This document shows positions 1 to 6,250 of a DNA stretch of 8,881 bases, piece by piece; position 1 is the first letter of the stretch, and every line of letters begins with the position of its first letter. The DNA lies in contig JAJAZG010000047.1 of the NCBI GenBank assembly GCA_026785865.1, positions 1 through 8,881 on the forward strand. The letters are read 5' to 3'. The notes beneath the pieces are model-generated. The model was not told the origin of the DNA and ran no database searches. It saw only the letters and a program-made list of their open reading frames with translations. The position numbers were made by a program, and so were the translations under genes. Origin of the DNA: Pseudanabaena sp. CAN_BIN31. GTDB lineage: Bacteria; Cyanobacteriota; Cyanobacteriia; Pseudanabaenales; Pseudanabaenaceae.

Positions 1-458
1 GCTTACGTGAGCAAAAATTCGCATCGGAAAAAGAATCAATCTTTATTGGTGCGCTTGACAAAACGAAAGCAGAACAGAGATTAAAATCTGAAATAATACC
101 CAAAATCAAAGAACTTGAACAGGAATATTGGCAAATTTTATCTCAACCAGGATTTATAGAATTTTCTGATCAAGAAGCAAATGTTGTTTTTGCAGAGGTT
201 GTAAAAGAATTTAATTCTATCGAATTAAAAGAGTCTGCTTATCCTAGTGAAGTATTTACTATTTTAACAGAGATCCGAGATAAGCTGAGTCAAAATGATA
301 AGACAGCAGCAGCTAAACTTAAAGGAATAATATCTTCAATCCCTCCATTTATAGGGGTTTCATACGAAGCAGAGATTGACACAGAGAATTTTTTGACTAA
401 ATATTTCCCAACATTTACTAGATTTGTCAAGGATAAAACTAAAAAAAAACTTCTTTGA
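1..458 (+). CDS. 3' end of an unrecognised gene, partner of the downstream STAND NTPase
   Basis: An open frame enters from the left edge (first full codon at position 3) and stops at TGA 456-458, giving the last 151 residues of a longer protein. The first half is charged and helical (Lys/Glu-rich, around KIKELEQEYW), as in a linker or coiled coil. The end carries a short hydrophobic, proline-containing stretch (IISSIPPFIGVSYEAEIDTE) and a basic tail KDKTKKKLL. I do not recognise the family. Similar helical tails occur on cyanobacterial proteins encoded beside or fused to NACHT/STAND ATPases, but that is only an impression. Its stop overlaps the TTG start of the next gene by four bases (TTGA), so the two are at least translationally coupled. 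A run of nine A at 441-449 just before the stop could also fuse the frames. The DNA is AT-rich like the next gene and lacks HIP1 sites. Confidence 0.7.
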   Translation, partial: LREQKFASEKESIFIGALDKTKAEQRLKSEIIPKIKELEQEYWQILSQPGFIEFSDQEANVVFAEVVKEFNSIELKESAYPSEVFTILTEIRDKLSQNDKTAAAKLKGIISSIPPFIGVSYEAEIDTENFLTKYFPTFTRFVKDKTKKKLL

Positions 459-464
459 CTGAAG
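429..464 (+). promoter_or_regulatory. Candidate -1 frameshift site joining two frames
   Basis: Nine A (441-449) precede the upstream stop at 456. In the upstream frame the last codons are AAA AAA AAA CTT CTT TGA, so 443-449 forms the slippery heptamer A AAA AAA. AAGGA at 429-433 lies nine bases before the heptamer, the same arrangement as the Shine-Dalgarno-like stimulator of E. coli dnaX frameshifting. A step of -1 moves exactly into the frame of the downstream NTPase, which is open from 443. A weak CTTC/GAAG stem (450-453 with 461-464) follows. Polymerase slippage adding one A would have the same effect. The alternatives are a natural frameshift mutation, a homopolymer sequencing error, or ordinary TTGA coupling. 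Confidence 0.4.
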
Positions 465-2584
465 GCGAAAATCAATTAAGTAATTTAACTATTGTGGACG
501 ACTTAAAAATGGAACTATCTCAAAACTTTAGAAATTTTTTAGATTATCCAGAAATTAAGTATGCTCATAGAAGTCGAGAAAATGTCACTCTTGATGATCT
601 ATTTGTATTCCCAGACCTTGAGAATATTGATGAATTACCAGATAATCTTCGATCAAAAATTTCTGGAGATAACCTTTGGAAAATTGATAAAAGATTAATT
701 ATTTTAGGGGAAGAACAATCAGGAAAAACGACACTTGCTAAAAGTTTGTTCAAAGATTTTTTGAAAAACGGATACTTGCCTTTATTAATTAATAGTGCGT
801 CTATTAAGCAATCTAAAATAGAAGAACAACTTCCGAAATTGATTTGTGAAATTTATCCATCTGTTTCTATTGATGACTTTCAGAGACGAAGTGATCTAGT
901 TTGCATTGTTGATGACTTTTCTTCGTGTAGGTTAATTAATAATACGACAGCAATGATTAAACTCATAACAAGCCTTAATTCAAAATTTGCTAACACTATA
1001 TTCTTAGCTGATGAATCATTTAAATTTGCTATTCCAAATTATTCTGTTCTAGATGAATATAAAAAATTTAAAATTCTACCTTTTGGTCATGCCCGACGTG
1101 GCGAATTAATCAAGAAGTGGGTTGATTTAGAATTACCAGAAGAAACTGATGATCAGAGTGTTTATAAAAAGATTGACGACTTAAAACTTAAAGTAGCTTC
1201 GCTTGTTAATAAAAATGTAATTCCGCCCAAACCATTTCATATCTTAATACTTCTTCAAGCATTGGAGTCAGCAGATCCCCAGAGACTTGAATTAACTTCG
1301 TATGGATACTGTTATCAGAGTCTAATTTATGAATCATTAGCACGATCTAATGTAAAACAAACAGATATTGACGCTTACTTTAATATTTTGTCTGAACTTG
1401 GAGGAAGAATTTTAGAGTCATCATCTGCAAGTCTTAATAAAAACGATCTAGAAATATTTTTCAATGGTTATTCTAAGACTTTCTTAGTATCTGACTCGGA
1501 TAAAGTGATTCAGGATTTAATTGATTCTTCTATTCTAGAAAAATCTGAAGAAGGTATAAAATTTCGATATCGTTATTTCTTCTATTACTTTGCTGCAAAA
1601 AATCTAGCAGATTCTCTTTACAAAGGAGACATTACCAAAGAAAAAATTCTTGATCTGGTCAATAAGATTCACCTAGAAAAGCAATCTAACATTATATTGT
1701 TTCTTATTCATCACTCTAAAGATCCGTGGATACTAGATCAAATCCTTTATTCAGTTATGGAAATTTATCCAAATGAGGATGAAGTTACACTTAAAGCGGA
1801 TTCACTTCTATTTCTTCAAGATTTTATTAAAGAGATTCCAGAACTAGTTTTAGAGAGTCGTCAAGCTAATCAAGAGCGTTTGAATTCAGATAACAATCAA
1901 GATTATATTGAAGAACTTGAAAGTGAGAACGATGACCATCTTGATGATGATCCATCTGAGTTTATAGTTAAGGCTAATAAAGTATTTCGTTCTATTGAAG
2001 TATGTGGGCAAATTTTAAGAAATAGGATTGGCTCTCTGGAACGCGGTTATCTAGAGTCTATTGTAGAGGAATCAATTATCGTTTCTTTAAGATTTCTTAA
2101 TGTTGCTATTAGATGGTTAGACCTTATTAGACAGGAAATTGTTAGGGAAATTCAAAAATTACTAGTTCAAAATCCAGATCTTTCTGACACAAAAATCACT
2201 GAAAAAGTTGAATCATTTTATTTAACAATTAACTATGCTTTGATTTTGGGAATGCTTCATAAAATAGCAGTCTCTGTTGGATGTGAGCAAGGTCGTGCGA
2301 TCTATATCAAAGTTGCTGAAGATATAAATACACCTGCAACAATGCTGATTCAAGAAGTCATTGAGTTACAGTTTGAAAAAAAATTGGATTTTAGTAAACT
2401 TGAAAAGCTTAGTCTTGAATTTTCAAAGAATCCTATTTGTAGTCGTTTATTAAAACATATTATTATTCATCATTGTTATATGCATGATATTGGATACCAA
2501 GATAGGCAGAGACTTGCTAATAAACTAAATATTTCAATGGATCTACAACGTTCAATTCTTCTTTCATCAAAGAAAACTCGATAA
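455..2584 (+). CDS. STAND-type P-loop NTPase, probable defence or signalling protein
   Basis: The protein has 709 residues from TTG 455. ATG 509 (Met19) and GTG 494 are alternative starts, and none has a well-placed ribosome site. Visible order: a helical entry region with VTLDDLFVFPDLE at about 44-56; a Walker A loop GEEQSGKTT at 85-93; a Walker B strand LVCIVDDF at 148-155; a sensor-like strand TIFLADES at 181-188; a conserved GHARRGELIKKW block at 211-222; a winged-helix-like segment at about 343-388 (ending YRYFFYYFAAKNLADSL); then a long helical C-terminal half with an acidic patch at about 484-501. This is the layout of NACHT/STAND ATPases, which oligomerise on sensing a ligand and switch on an attached effector. 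No effector domain is visible here. Relatives I recall carry one at the N terminus, so the upstream frame may supply it. A phage-defence role is inference. AT-rich codon use unlike the right-hand genes suggests transfer. Confidence 0.85.
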   Translation: MTEGENQLSNLTIVDDLKMELSQNFRNFLDYPEIKYAHRSRENVTLDDLFVFPDLENIDELPDNLRSKISGDNLWKIDKRLIILGEEQSGKTTLAKSLFKDFLKNGYLPLLINSASIKQSKIEEQLPKLICEIYPSVSIDDFQRRSDLVCIVDDFSSCRLINNTTAMIKLITSLNSKFANTIFLADESFKFAIPNYSVLDEYKKFKILPFGHARRGELIKKWVDLELPEETDDQSVYKKIDDLKLKVASLVNKNVIPPKPFHILILLQALESADPQRLELTSYGYCYQSLIYESLARSNVKQTDIDAYFNILSELGGRILESSSASLNKNDLEIFFNGYSKTFLVSDSDKVIQDLIDSSILEKSEEGIKFRYRYFFYYFAAKNLADSLYKGDITKEKILDLVNKIHLEKQSNIILFLIHHSKDPWILDQILYSVMEIYPNEDEVTLKADSLLFLQDFIKEIPELVLESRQANQERLNSDNNQDYIEELESENDDHLDDDPSEFIVKANKVFRSIEVCGQILRNRIGSLERGYLESIVEESIIVSLRFLNVAIRWLDLIRQEIVREIQKLLVQNPDLSDTKITEKVESFYLTINYALILGMLHKIAVSVGCEQGRAIYIKVAEDINTPATMLIQEVIELQFEKKLDFSKLEKLSLEFSKNPICSRLLKHIIIHHCYMHDIGYQDRQRLANKLNISMDLQRSILLSSKKTR

Positions 2585-2614
2585 TGGGTTGATTCTTTAT
2601 CTCTATTCAGTTCG

Positions 2615-2660
2615 ATAGCTATTATAGCTATTTGAATTGTGATCGCATTGTTAGCATGAT
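2615..2660 (+). promoter_or_regulatory. Candidate higBA promoter with overlapping operator dyad
   Basis: ATAGCTAT occurs twice (2615-2622 and 2624-2631) around a single T. Each copy is self-palindromic, so the 17 bases are both a direct and an inverted repeat. A possible -35 TTGAAT (2632-2637) abuts it, and a possible -10 CATGAT (2655-2660) follows at 17 bases; each matches four of six consensus positions. HigA-type antitoxins usually repress their own operon by binding palindromes at the promoter, so this dyad is the natural operator candidate. The role is inferred. Confidence 0.4.
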
Positions 2661-2680
2661 ATCCGTGTTACTATGCTTTG

Positions 2681-2974
2681 ATGATTCTCACTTTTCTAAA
2701 CCAAGGCACTGAAGATGTCTTCAATGGGAAAAATACAAAGCAAGCAAGAAAAGTCTGTCCTGCTTCGATTACTCGTATTGCTGTGCGTAAACTTGACCAG
2801 ATCAATGTTGCTACGATCCTCAATGACCTCCGCGCTCCCCCTCACAACCATTTAGAATCTCTGCTAGGCGATCGCCTCGGTCAGCATAGTATTCGGATTA
2901 ATAACCAGTATCGCATTTGTTCTTTCTGGACTAATACTGGCGCTTCCCAAGTAGAAATTGTTGATTATCACTAA
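2681..2974 (+). CDS. higB: HigB-type toxin of the RelE/HigB mRNA-interferase family
   Basis: The protein is 97 residues from ATG 2681. A TTG three bases upstream would add one Met, but the ATG fits HigB proteins, which begin MI-x-x-F. Family marks: the N-terminal strand MILTFLNQGTEDVF; a helix with AVRKLDQINVATILNDL (34-50); the conserved core LRAPPHNHLESLLGD (50-64); GQHSIRINNQYRIC (67-80) forming the beta strands of the RelE fold; and the C-terminal VDYH (94-97). Family members cut mRNA at the ribosome and stop growth until neutralised by HigA. Length is normal and the frame is intact. The toxin gene precedes the antitoxin gene, the usual order for higBA and the reverse of most toxin-antitoxin loci. 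No ribosome site is evident before the ATG. One HIP1 octamer lies inside the gene (2868-2875), so its composition is closer to the host than that of the NTPase region. Confidence 0.9.
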   Translation: MILTFLNQGTEDVFNGKNTKQARKVCPASITRIAVRKLDQINVATILNDLRAPPHNHLESLLGDRLGQHSIRINNQYRICSFWTNTGASQVEIVDYH

Positions 2975-2987
2975 ATTTTAAATTTAG
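2971..2987 (+). promoter_or_regulatory. Perfect 8-bp dyad between higB and higA
   Basis: CTAAATTT, a central T, then AAATTTAG make a perfect inverted repeat that overlaps the higB stop codon (2972-2974). It has the same 8+1+8 geometry as the dyad upstream of higB but a different sequence. It may be a second protein-binding site or a weak RNA hairpin tuning the toxin-to-antitoxin ratio. In AT-rich DNA it could also be chance. Confidence 0.3.
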
Positions 2988-3022
2988 ATTCATCTCGCAA
3001 ATCATCACAAGGTAATAAACAC

Positions 3023-3337
3023 ATGGCAAGAATACCAACCCATAGAACGCCAACCCACGCTGGCGAAATGTTATTAGAAGAATTTCTAATCCCCCTTGGC
3101 TTATCACAGCGCGATCTAGCCGACGCGATCCATGTTCCCTATCAACGGATAAATGAGATTGTAAACCGTCGTCGCGGCATTACTCCCAGCACCGCCTTAC
3201 GCCTATCTAGATTCTTTTCCACTTCGGCAGACTTCTGGATGAATCTTCAACAGTCTTGGGATCTCTATCATGCCCAACAATCTGAAAATGATGATCTAAA
3301 GACAATTCAACCTCTAAATGCTTTGGCTGTTGGCTGA
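3023..3337 (+). CDS. higA: HigA-type antitoxin, Xre-family DNA-binding protein
   Basis: The protein has 104 residues. The start is ATG 3023, with AAGG at 3009-3012 ten bases before it. The N terminus IPTHRTPTHAGEMLLEEFL is typical of HigA. A helix-turn-helix follows at about 27-50 (LSQRDLADAIHVPYQRINEI), then the family signature ITPSTALRLSRFF and ADFWMNLQQSWDLYHA (69-84), which ends the five-helix fold. HigA binds and blocks HigB and, as a dimer, represses the operon; that is family knowledge, not shown here. It lies 48 bases after higB, on the same strand, and is probably co-transcribed from the promoter region near 2632. The last 20 residues (QQSENDDLKTIQPLNALAVG) are polar and probably loose. 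The frame is intact, so the pair looks functional. Confidence 0.92.
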   Translation: MARIPTHRTPTHAGEMLLEEFLIPLGLSQRDLADAIHVPYQRINEIVNRRRGITPSTALRLSRFFSTSADFWMNLQQSWDLYHAQQSENDDLKTIQPLNALAVG

Positions 3338-3397
3338 TTGATATTTGGCTTGATATTGGAAAAATGCGATCGCTGGTTGATATACTTTCGCGATCGC

Positions 3398-3591
3398 CTA
3401 GCTGTGATGATAGGTCAAAGATACAGAAATTGGAATTTCGCTTGAACAACAAGATCGAATTTTTGATCGTTTTTATCGAGTTGATCGCGATCGTGCATCA
3501 GCATCAAGGTCAAATTTCTCTCCAAAGTGAAATCGATCAAGGCAGTTCATTCACGGTTCAACTACCTCGTATCCAAAAGTCTAATCGCTAA
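3398..3591 (+). pseudogene. Remnant of a sensor histidine kinase catalytic domain
   Basis: Pieces of a HATPase domain lie in shifted frames. Frame from 3414: VKDTEIGISLEQQDRIF then DRFYRVDRDRA, matching the usual DTGIGI box and the IFDRFYRVD motif of kinases, with Glu in place of the first Gly. Frame from 3502: HQGQISLQSEIDQGSSFTVQLP, matching the HGGxIxxxSxxGxGSxFxxxLP end of the domain, stopping at TAA 3589-3591. The GxGLGL ATP-lid box, about 20 residues that should lie between the two pieces, is missing, and the junction (3495-3506) holds two tandem GCATCA copies. A further piece, LAVMI at 3398-3412, fits before VKDT in another frame. No sensor, HisKA or N-box part is present. It cannot make a working kinase. 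A 75-codon frame running through here from 3364 is only partly kinase and is not a real gene. Confidence 0.75.
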
Positions 3592-3700
3592 TGACTATAT
3601 AAATGATGGATATCGATGTAGTGAGCGTGACGGCGACTAATCAGGAAATACTCGTGATCATGAATATGTGGCTCGGTGACTGGGGACTTGACTTGCGATC

Positions 3701-4600
3701 CTAAGAGAGCGAGAACTTCAGCAAAAGTTCGTTAACTTGATCAGGTACTTCATCTTGAGGGCAATGTCCCGCATTCGCGATCGCCACAAACTCTTTGACA
3801 CAAGAAAATCTAGTAAACGACGATCGCCCCATTTCTATCGGTTCCCAAGGATCGCGATCGCCCCACAACACGATCGCGTCACAGGGCAGAATGGCTAATA
3901 GATCTTCAGGTCTTGGACCTTGTGAATAGCGGACAAAGGCCATGAACACATCGACAGCATTGGGATTTTGAGAAGGTTTAATTAGTATTTCAATTAGCTC
4001 ATCAGTAATTGCTTCTTTGCTGACATAAGCTTGTGACAAGATTTGTCTTACTGATTTGGGTTTTCGCACTTGATCAAAAAATAACTTGGCGATCGCCCGA
4101 TTCCCCAAAATATTTTGCACCGACTTCACGCCCACGCGCCTAAACCAAGGCAGATTTAATTGATTTTGTTCTTGCAATAATCGCAATGAGCAGTTAATTA
4201 ATACTGTCTTGGTAATCAACTCAGGCGCATAGATCGCTGCCTGCATCGCCACCACCGCACCGATCGAATTGCCAACTAATATGGCGCGATCGCCCACCAC
4301 CTCACGCACAAAATCCGCAACCTGCTGCCCCCAAGTCTCGAAAGTATAAGGTAGCTCACTTGGCTTTGGCTGAGATGAAGATCCAAATCCAATCAAATCG
4401 ATCGCATAAACTCTGGCACTTTGCGCTAAAACTGGCACATTCTTGCGCCAATGCCCCACCGAAGCTCCAAAGCCATGAATCAGAACAATTACAGGTTTAT
4501 CTAAGTTTTCTTCTAATCCTTCAGCGCAATAACCAATCTCATAGCCGCGCCATGTCCAGAAGCGATCGGCAAACTTACGATATTTAGGAGTTGTTGACAT
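3701..4600 (-). CDS. Alpha/beta hydrolase, pheophytinase/CLD1-like group
   Basis: The protein has 299 residues and starts at ATG 4600, with no clear ribosome site. It has a complete hydrolase core: an oxyanion-hole loop IHGFGAS (41-47); the strand-turn DLIGFGSSSQP (68-78); the nucleophile elbow GNSIG with Ser112; a helical cap at about 138-225; an acid in GDRDPWEP with Asp250; and the base in NAGHCPQDE with His279. The GNSxG elbow, the HGFGAS loop and a cyanobacterial host fit the pheophytinase/chlorophyll-dephytylase-like branch, which removes phytol from chlorophyll derivatives, but many cyanobacterial paralogues have unknown substrates. No signal peptide is seen, so it is probably cytosolic or membrane-peripheral. 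Several HIP1 sites lie inside, so the gene is native in composition. It is divergent from cpcG across a 210-base gap. CATAAT at 4636-4631 on the minus strand could be its -10. Enzyme class is sure; substrate is not. Confidence 0.88.
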   Translation of the reverse strand: MSTTPKYRKFADRFWTWRGYEIGYCAEGLEENLDKPVIVLIHGFGASVGHWRKNVPVLAQSARVYAIDLIGFGSSSQPKPSELPYTFETWGQQVADFVREVVGDRAILVGNSIGAVVAMQAAIYAPELITKTVLINCSLRLLQEQNQLNLPWFRRVGVKSVQNILGNRAIAKLFFDQVRKPKSVRQILSQAYVSKEAITDELIEILIKPSQNPNAVDVFMAFVRYSQGPRPEDLLAILPCDAIVLWGDRDPWEPIEMGRSSFTRFSCVKEFVAIANAGHCPQDEVPDQVNELLLKFSLS

Positions 4601-4660
4601 TGGCTTGGGGATAGATTTAGTTCTCTTAGTATTATGACAAAAGTAAACTTATGTGAAGTA

Positions 4661-4707
4661 ACTAGAACTAGCTAATTTCGCCTACCCTATCATTGACTAG
4701 AGACTAG
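4661..4707 (+). repeat. Two pairs of ACTAG repeats in the cpcG upstream region
   Basis: ACTAG occurs at 4661, 4667, 4696 and 4703. These form two similar blocks, ACTAGAACTAGC and ACTAGAGACTAGCC, about 35 bases apart. The second block overlaps a possible -35 TTGACT (4693-4698), followed by TATATT (4719-4724) at a long 20-base spacing, so the promoter itself is weakly supported. Repeated half-sites in a divergent gap suggest a regulator binding site for cpcG or the hydrolase. Confidence 0.3.
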
Positions 4708-4810
4708 CCTCTCGCAACTATATTTAGCTTATTTTGACCCGAACTCATTGTATGTTTGAGAACAGGTATTTTTAAAACTTTTCGATAAATTTTTATTTGG
4801 AGATTTAAAC

Positions 4811-5560
4811 GTGGCGATTCCTTTATTAGATTACGCTCCAGCATCGCAAAATTCTCGCGTTGCAGGTTTTGGTGTCGGTAATGACAACTCACCTAAAATT
4901 TATAATATTGCGAATATTTTCTCTAGTAGTGACATGGGCGAACTCATTGAAGCCGCCTACCGTCAAATGTTCTTTCACGCTTTTGCATCCGATCGCGAAG
5001 TTACTCTAGAATCGCAACTGCGTTCTGGCAATATTTCGATCAGACAGTTTGTGCGCGGTCTAGTTCTTTCCAACACCTATAGAACCAGTTTTTATGATAA
5101 AAACAGCAACTATCGCTTCGTAGAACAAACTGTACAGCGTGTTCTTGGGCGTGATGTTTATAGTGAAAAAGAAAAGATTGCTTGGTCAGCCGTAGTCATG
5201 ACCAAGGGCATTGAAGGCTTTATCGATGAATTACTCGATAGTGATGAGTATCTTGAAGCATTCGGCGATGACACACTTCCTTACCAACGCCGTCGCGTGC
5301 TGCCTAGCCAAAGAATTGGCGAGATGCCCTTTAACCTCAAATCTCCTCGTTACGATGCTTACTATCGCGCACAGTTGGGCTTCCCTCAACTTGTTTGGCA
5401 GAATACCGTGCGTAGCTATGTATCTACTGACAGAACCCCAAAAACAGGCGATCCAGCATTGTTCTTGAACATGGCTCGTGGCATTAATATTCCTCCTATC
5501 AACACACCCAAGGTATCTGCTCAAAATATCGATTACGAACGTTTGGTTCCTCGTCGTTAA
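4811..5560 (+). CDS. cpcG: Phycobilisome rod-core linker polypeptide CpcG
   Basis: The protein has 249 residues, the normal CpcG length. The start is GTG 4811, preceded by GGAG at 4799-4802 with eight bases of spacing; the resulting MAIPLLDYAP matches the conserved CpcG N terminus. The phycobilisome linker domain spans roughly residues 15-165, with marks YRQMFFHAF (50-58), LSNTYRTSFYDKNSNYRFVE (86-105), VLGRDVYSEKEKIAWS (111-126) and the end FGDDTLPYQRRR (151-162). The tail ends RLVPRR with no hydrophobic segment, so this is the core-binding CpcG1 type and not the membrane-anchored CpcL/CpcG2 type. CpcG sits inside the phycocyanin hexamer nearest the allophycocyanin core and passes energy to it. 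The gene stands alone on its strand, not in a cpc operon, with its own upstream region and a strong terminator. A bilin lyase gene follows. Confidence 0.96.
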   Translation: MAIPLLDYAPASQNSRVAGFGVGNDNSPKIYNIANIFSSSDMGELIEAAYRQMFFHAFASDREVTLESQLRSGNISIRQFVRGLVLSNTYRTSFYDKNSNYRFVEQTVQRVLGRDVYSEKEKIAWSAVVMTKGIEGFIDELLDSDEYLEAFGDDTLPYQRRRVLPSQRIGEMPFNLKSPRYDAYYRAQLGFPQLVWQNTVRSYVSTDRTPKTGDPALFLNMARGINIPPINTPKVSAQNIDYERLVPRR

Positions 5561-5603
5561 ATCTAGTTTTAAAGAGCGATGAGCTTTGCTGATCATTCTT
5601 TAA

Positions 5604-5652
5604 ATTTCAGAAAGAAAAGGGAGCGGTTATCGCCCCCTTTTCTTTCTGAAAT
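5604..5652 (+). terminator. Strong hairpin terminator after cpcG
   Basis: The left arm 5604-5625 (ending AAAAGGGAGCG) pairs with 5631-5652 (starting CGCCCCCTTTT) around the five-base loop GTTAT. The stem is 22 pairs with one A-C mismatch (5622/5634). It begins about 43 bases after the cpcG stop. The right arm's pyrimidine-rich run CCCCCTTTTCTTTCT supplies the U-rich side. The symmetry would also work against transcription from the right. Confidence 0.85.
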
Positions 5653-5663
5653 AAAATTGCTAC

Positions 5664-5693
5664 AAGATTTGTGTCAAAACTAACGCAAATCTT
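5664..5693 (+). promoter_or_regulatory. Inverted repeat upstream of the bilin lyase gene
   Basis: AAGATTTG (5664-5671) and CAAATCTT (5686-5693) are a perfect 8-base inverted repeat. It extends by a T-G and a G-C pair to a loop of ten bases. It lies 38 bases before the chosen ATG and just after the cpcG terminator, where the promoter or leader of the lyase gene should be. It could be an operator or a leader hairpin. Nothing identifies a binding protein. Confidence 0.3.
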
Positions 5694-5731
5694 AGTCTAC
5701 TCTCTTTTCGTTTAATCTTTATTTGTCACTA

Positions 5732-6250
5732 ATGGATATTTATCAATTTCTTGAGCTTTTTGTCGGTCGTTGGCGATCGCAACGCAGCGATCATCAATTT
5801 GGCGAGGGAAATGGTAGCGATGTCCGTTCTGTGATTGAGATTACGGTTTTAAGTTTTGATGACCCAGACTTAATTAATATTTGCCAAAAACATGGCATCG
5901 ATCCGAATACGGCGATCCAGCCAATGAAGATGTCATGGGAAGAAGAATCACTCAGTAGCAATAAGCCCAAAGGTCATGCCTTAATCGTGCCAATACCCGA
6001 TCCAAGCTCACCACAAAAAGGGCTGATTTTGACTCGACAAGGTAAAGGTACTTATGAGCTTGGCACAGATGAAGCTTTAACAATTCAGACTGTTACTTCT
6101 CAAAACGCGATCGAAGAACGAATTTGGTATGGTAATCCTAACCTAAGATTTCGCGTAGCCACTTTGTTGCAAGGAGATCAAGCCAGCGATCGTCGCGTGC
6201 AATCATCAAAATTTTATTCAGAAATTCGTAGTACCGCACCAAAAGCCTAA
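5732..6250 (+). CDS. cpcS: Phycobiliprotein bilin lyase of the CpcS/CpeS family
   Basis: The protein has 172 residues from ATG 5732. A TTG at 5723 would add three residues, but family members begin MD-x-x-x-F, as here (MDIYQFLELF). Family marks: GRWRSQRSDHQF at 12-23; the strand region IEITVLSFDDPDLINICQ with the following HGIDPNTAI; KMSWEEE (66-72); GHALIVPIPDP (81-91); IEERIWYGNPNLRFRVATL (127-145); and SSKFYSEIR (158-166). The family has a lipocalin-like barrel that carries phycocyanobilin or a related bilin and attaches it to Cys84-type sites of phycobiliprotein subunits. Subtypes (CpcS, CpcU, CpeS) differ in substrate and partner. I cannot fix the subtype by eye; the non-classical middle, poor in the His-rich HHL element after SQR, may point to the CpcU-like side. 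It lies behind cpcG and its terminator, so it probably has its own promoter. Confidence 0.88.
   Translation: MDIYQFLELFVGRWRSQRSDHQFGEGNGSDVRSVIEITVLSFDDPDLINICQKHGIDPNTAIQPMKMSWEEESLSSNKPKGHALIVPIPDPSSPQKGLILTRQGKGTYELGTDEALTIQTVTSQNAIEERIWYGNPNLRFRVATLLQGDQASDRRVQSSKFYSEIRSTAPKA

Noticed and set aside
3207..3452. An 81-codon minus-strand frame over the end of higA
   Set aside because: It overlaps higA and the kinase remnant on the opposite strand and shows no family pattern.
3364..3591. A 75-codon plus-strand frame taken as a small intact gene
   Set aside because: Only its second half matches a kinase end; the first half is out of frame with the kinase pieces found in the neighbouring frame, so it is remnant DNA.
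3603..3704. A 33-codon plus-strand frame starting with two ATG codons
   Set aside because: No ribosome site, no protein-like features, and it runs into the 3' end of the hydrolase gene.
5231..5596. A 121-codon frame antisense to cpcG
   Set aside because: It lies opposite a conserved linker gene and has no start signal or recognisable domain; it is a by-product of cpcG codon use.
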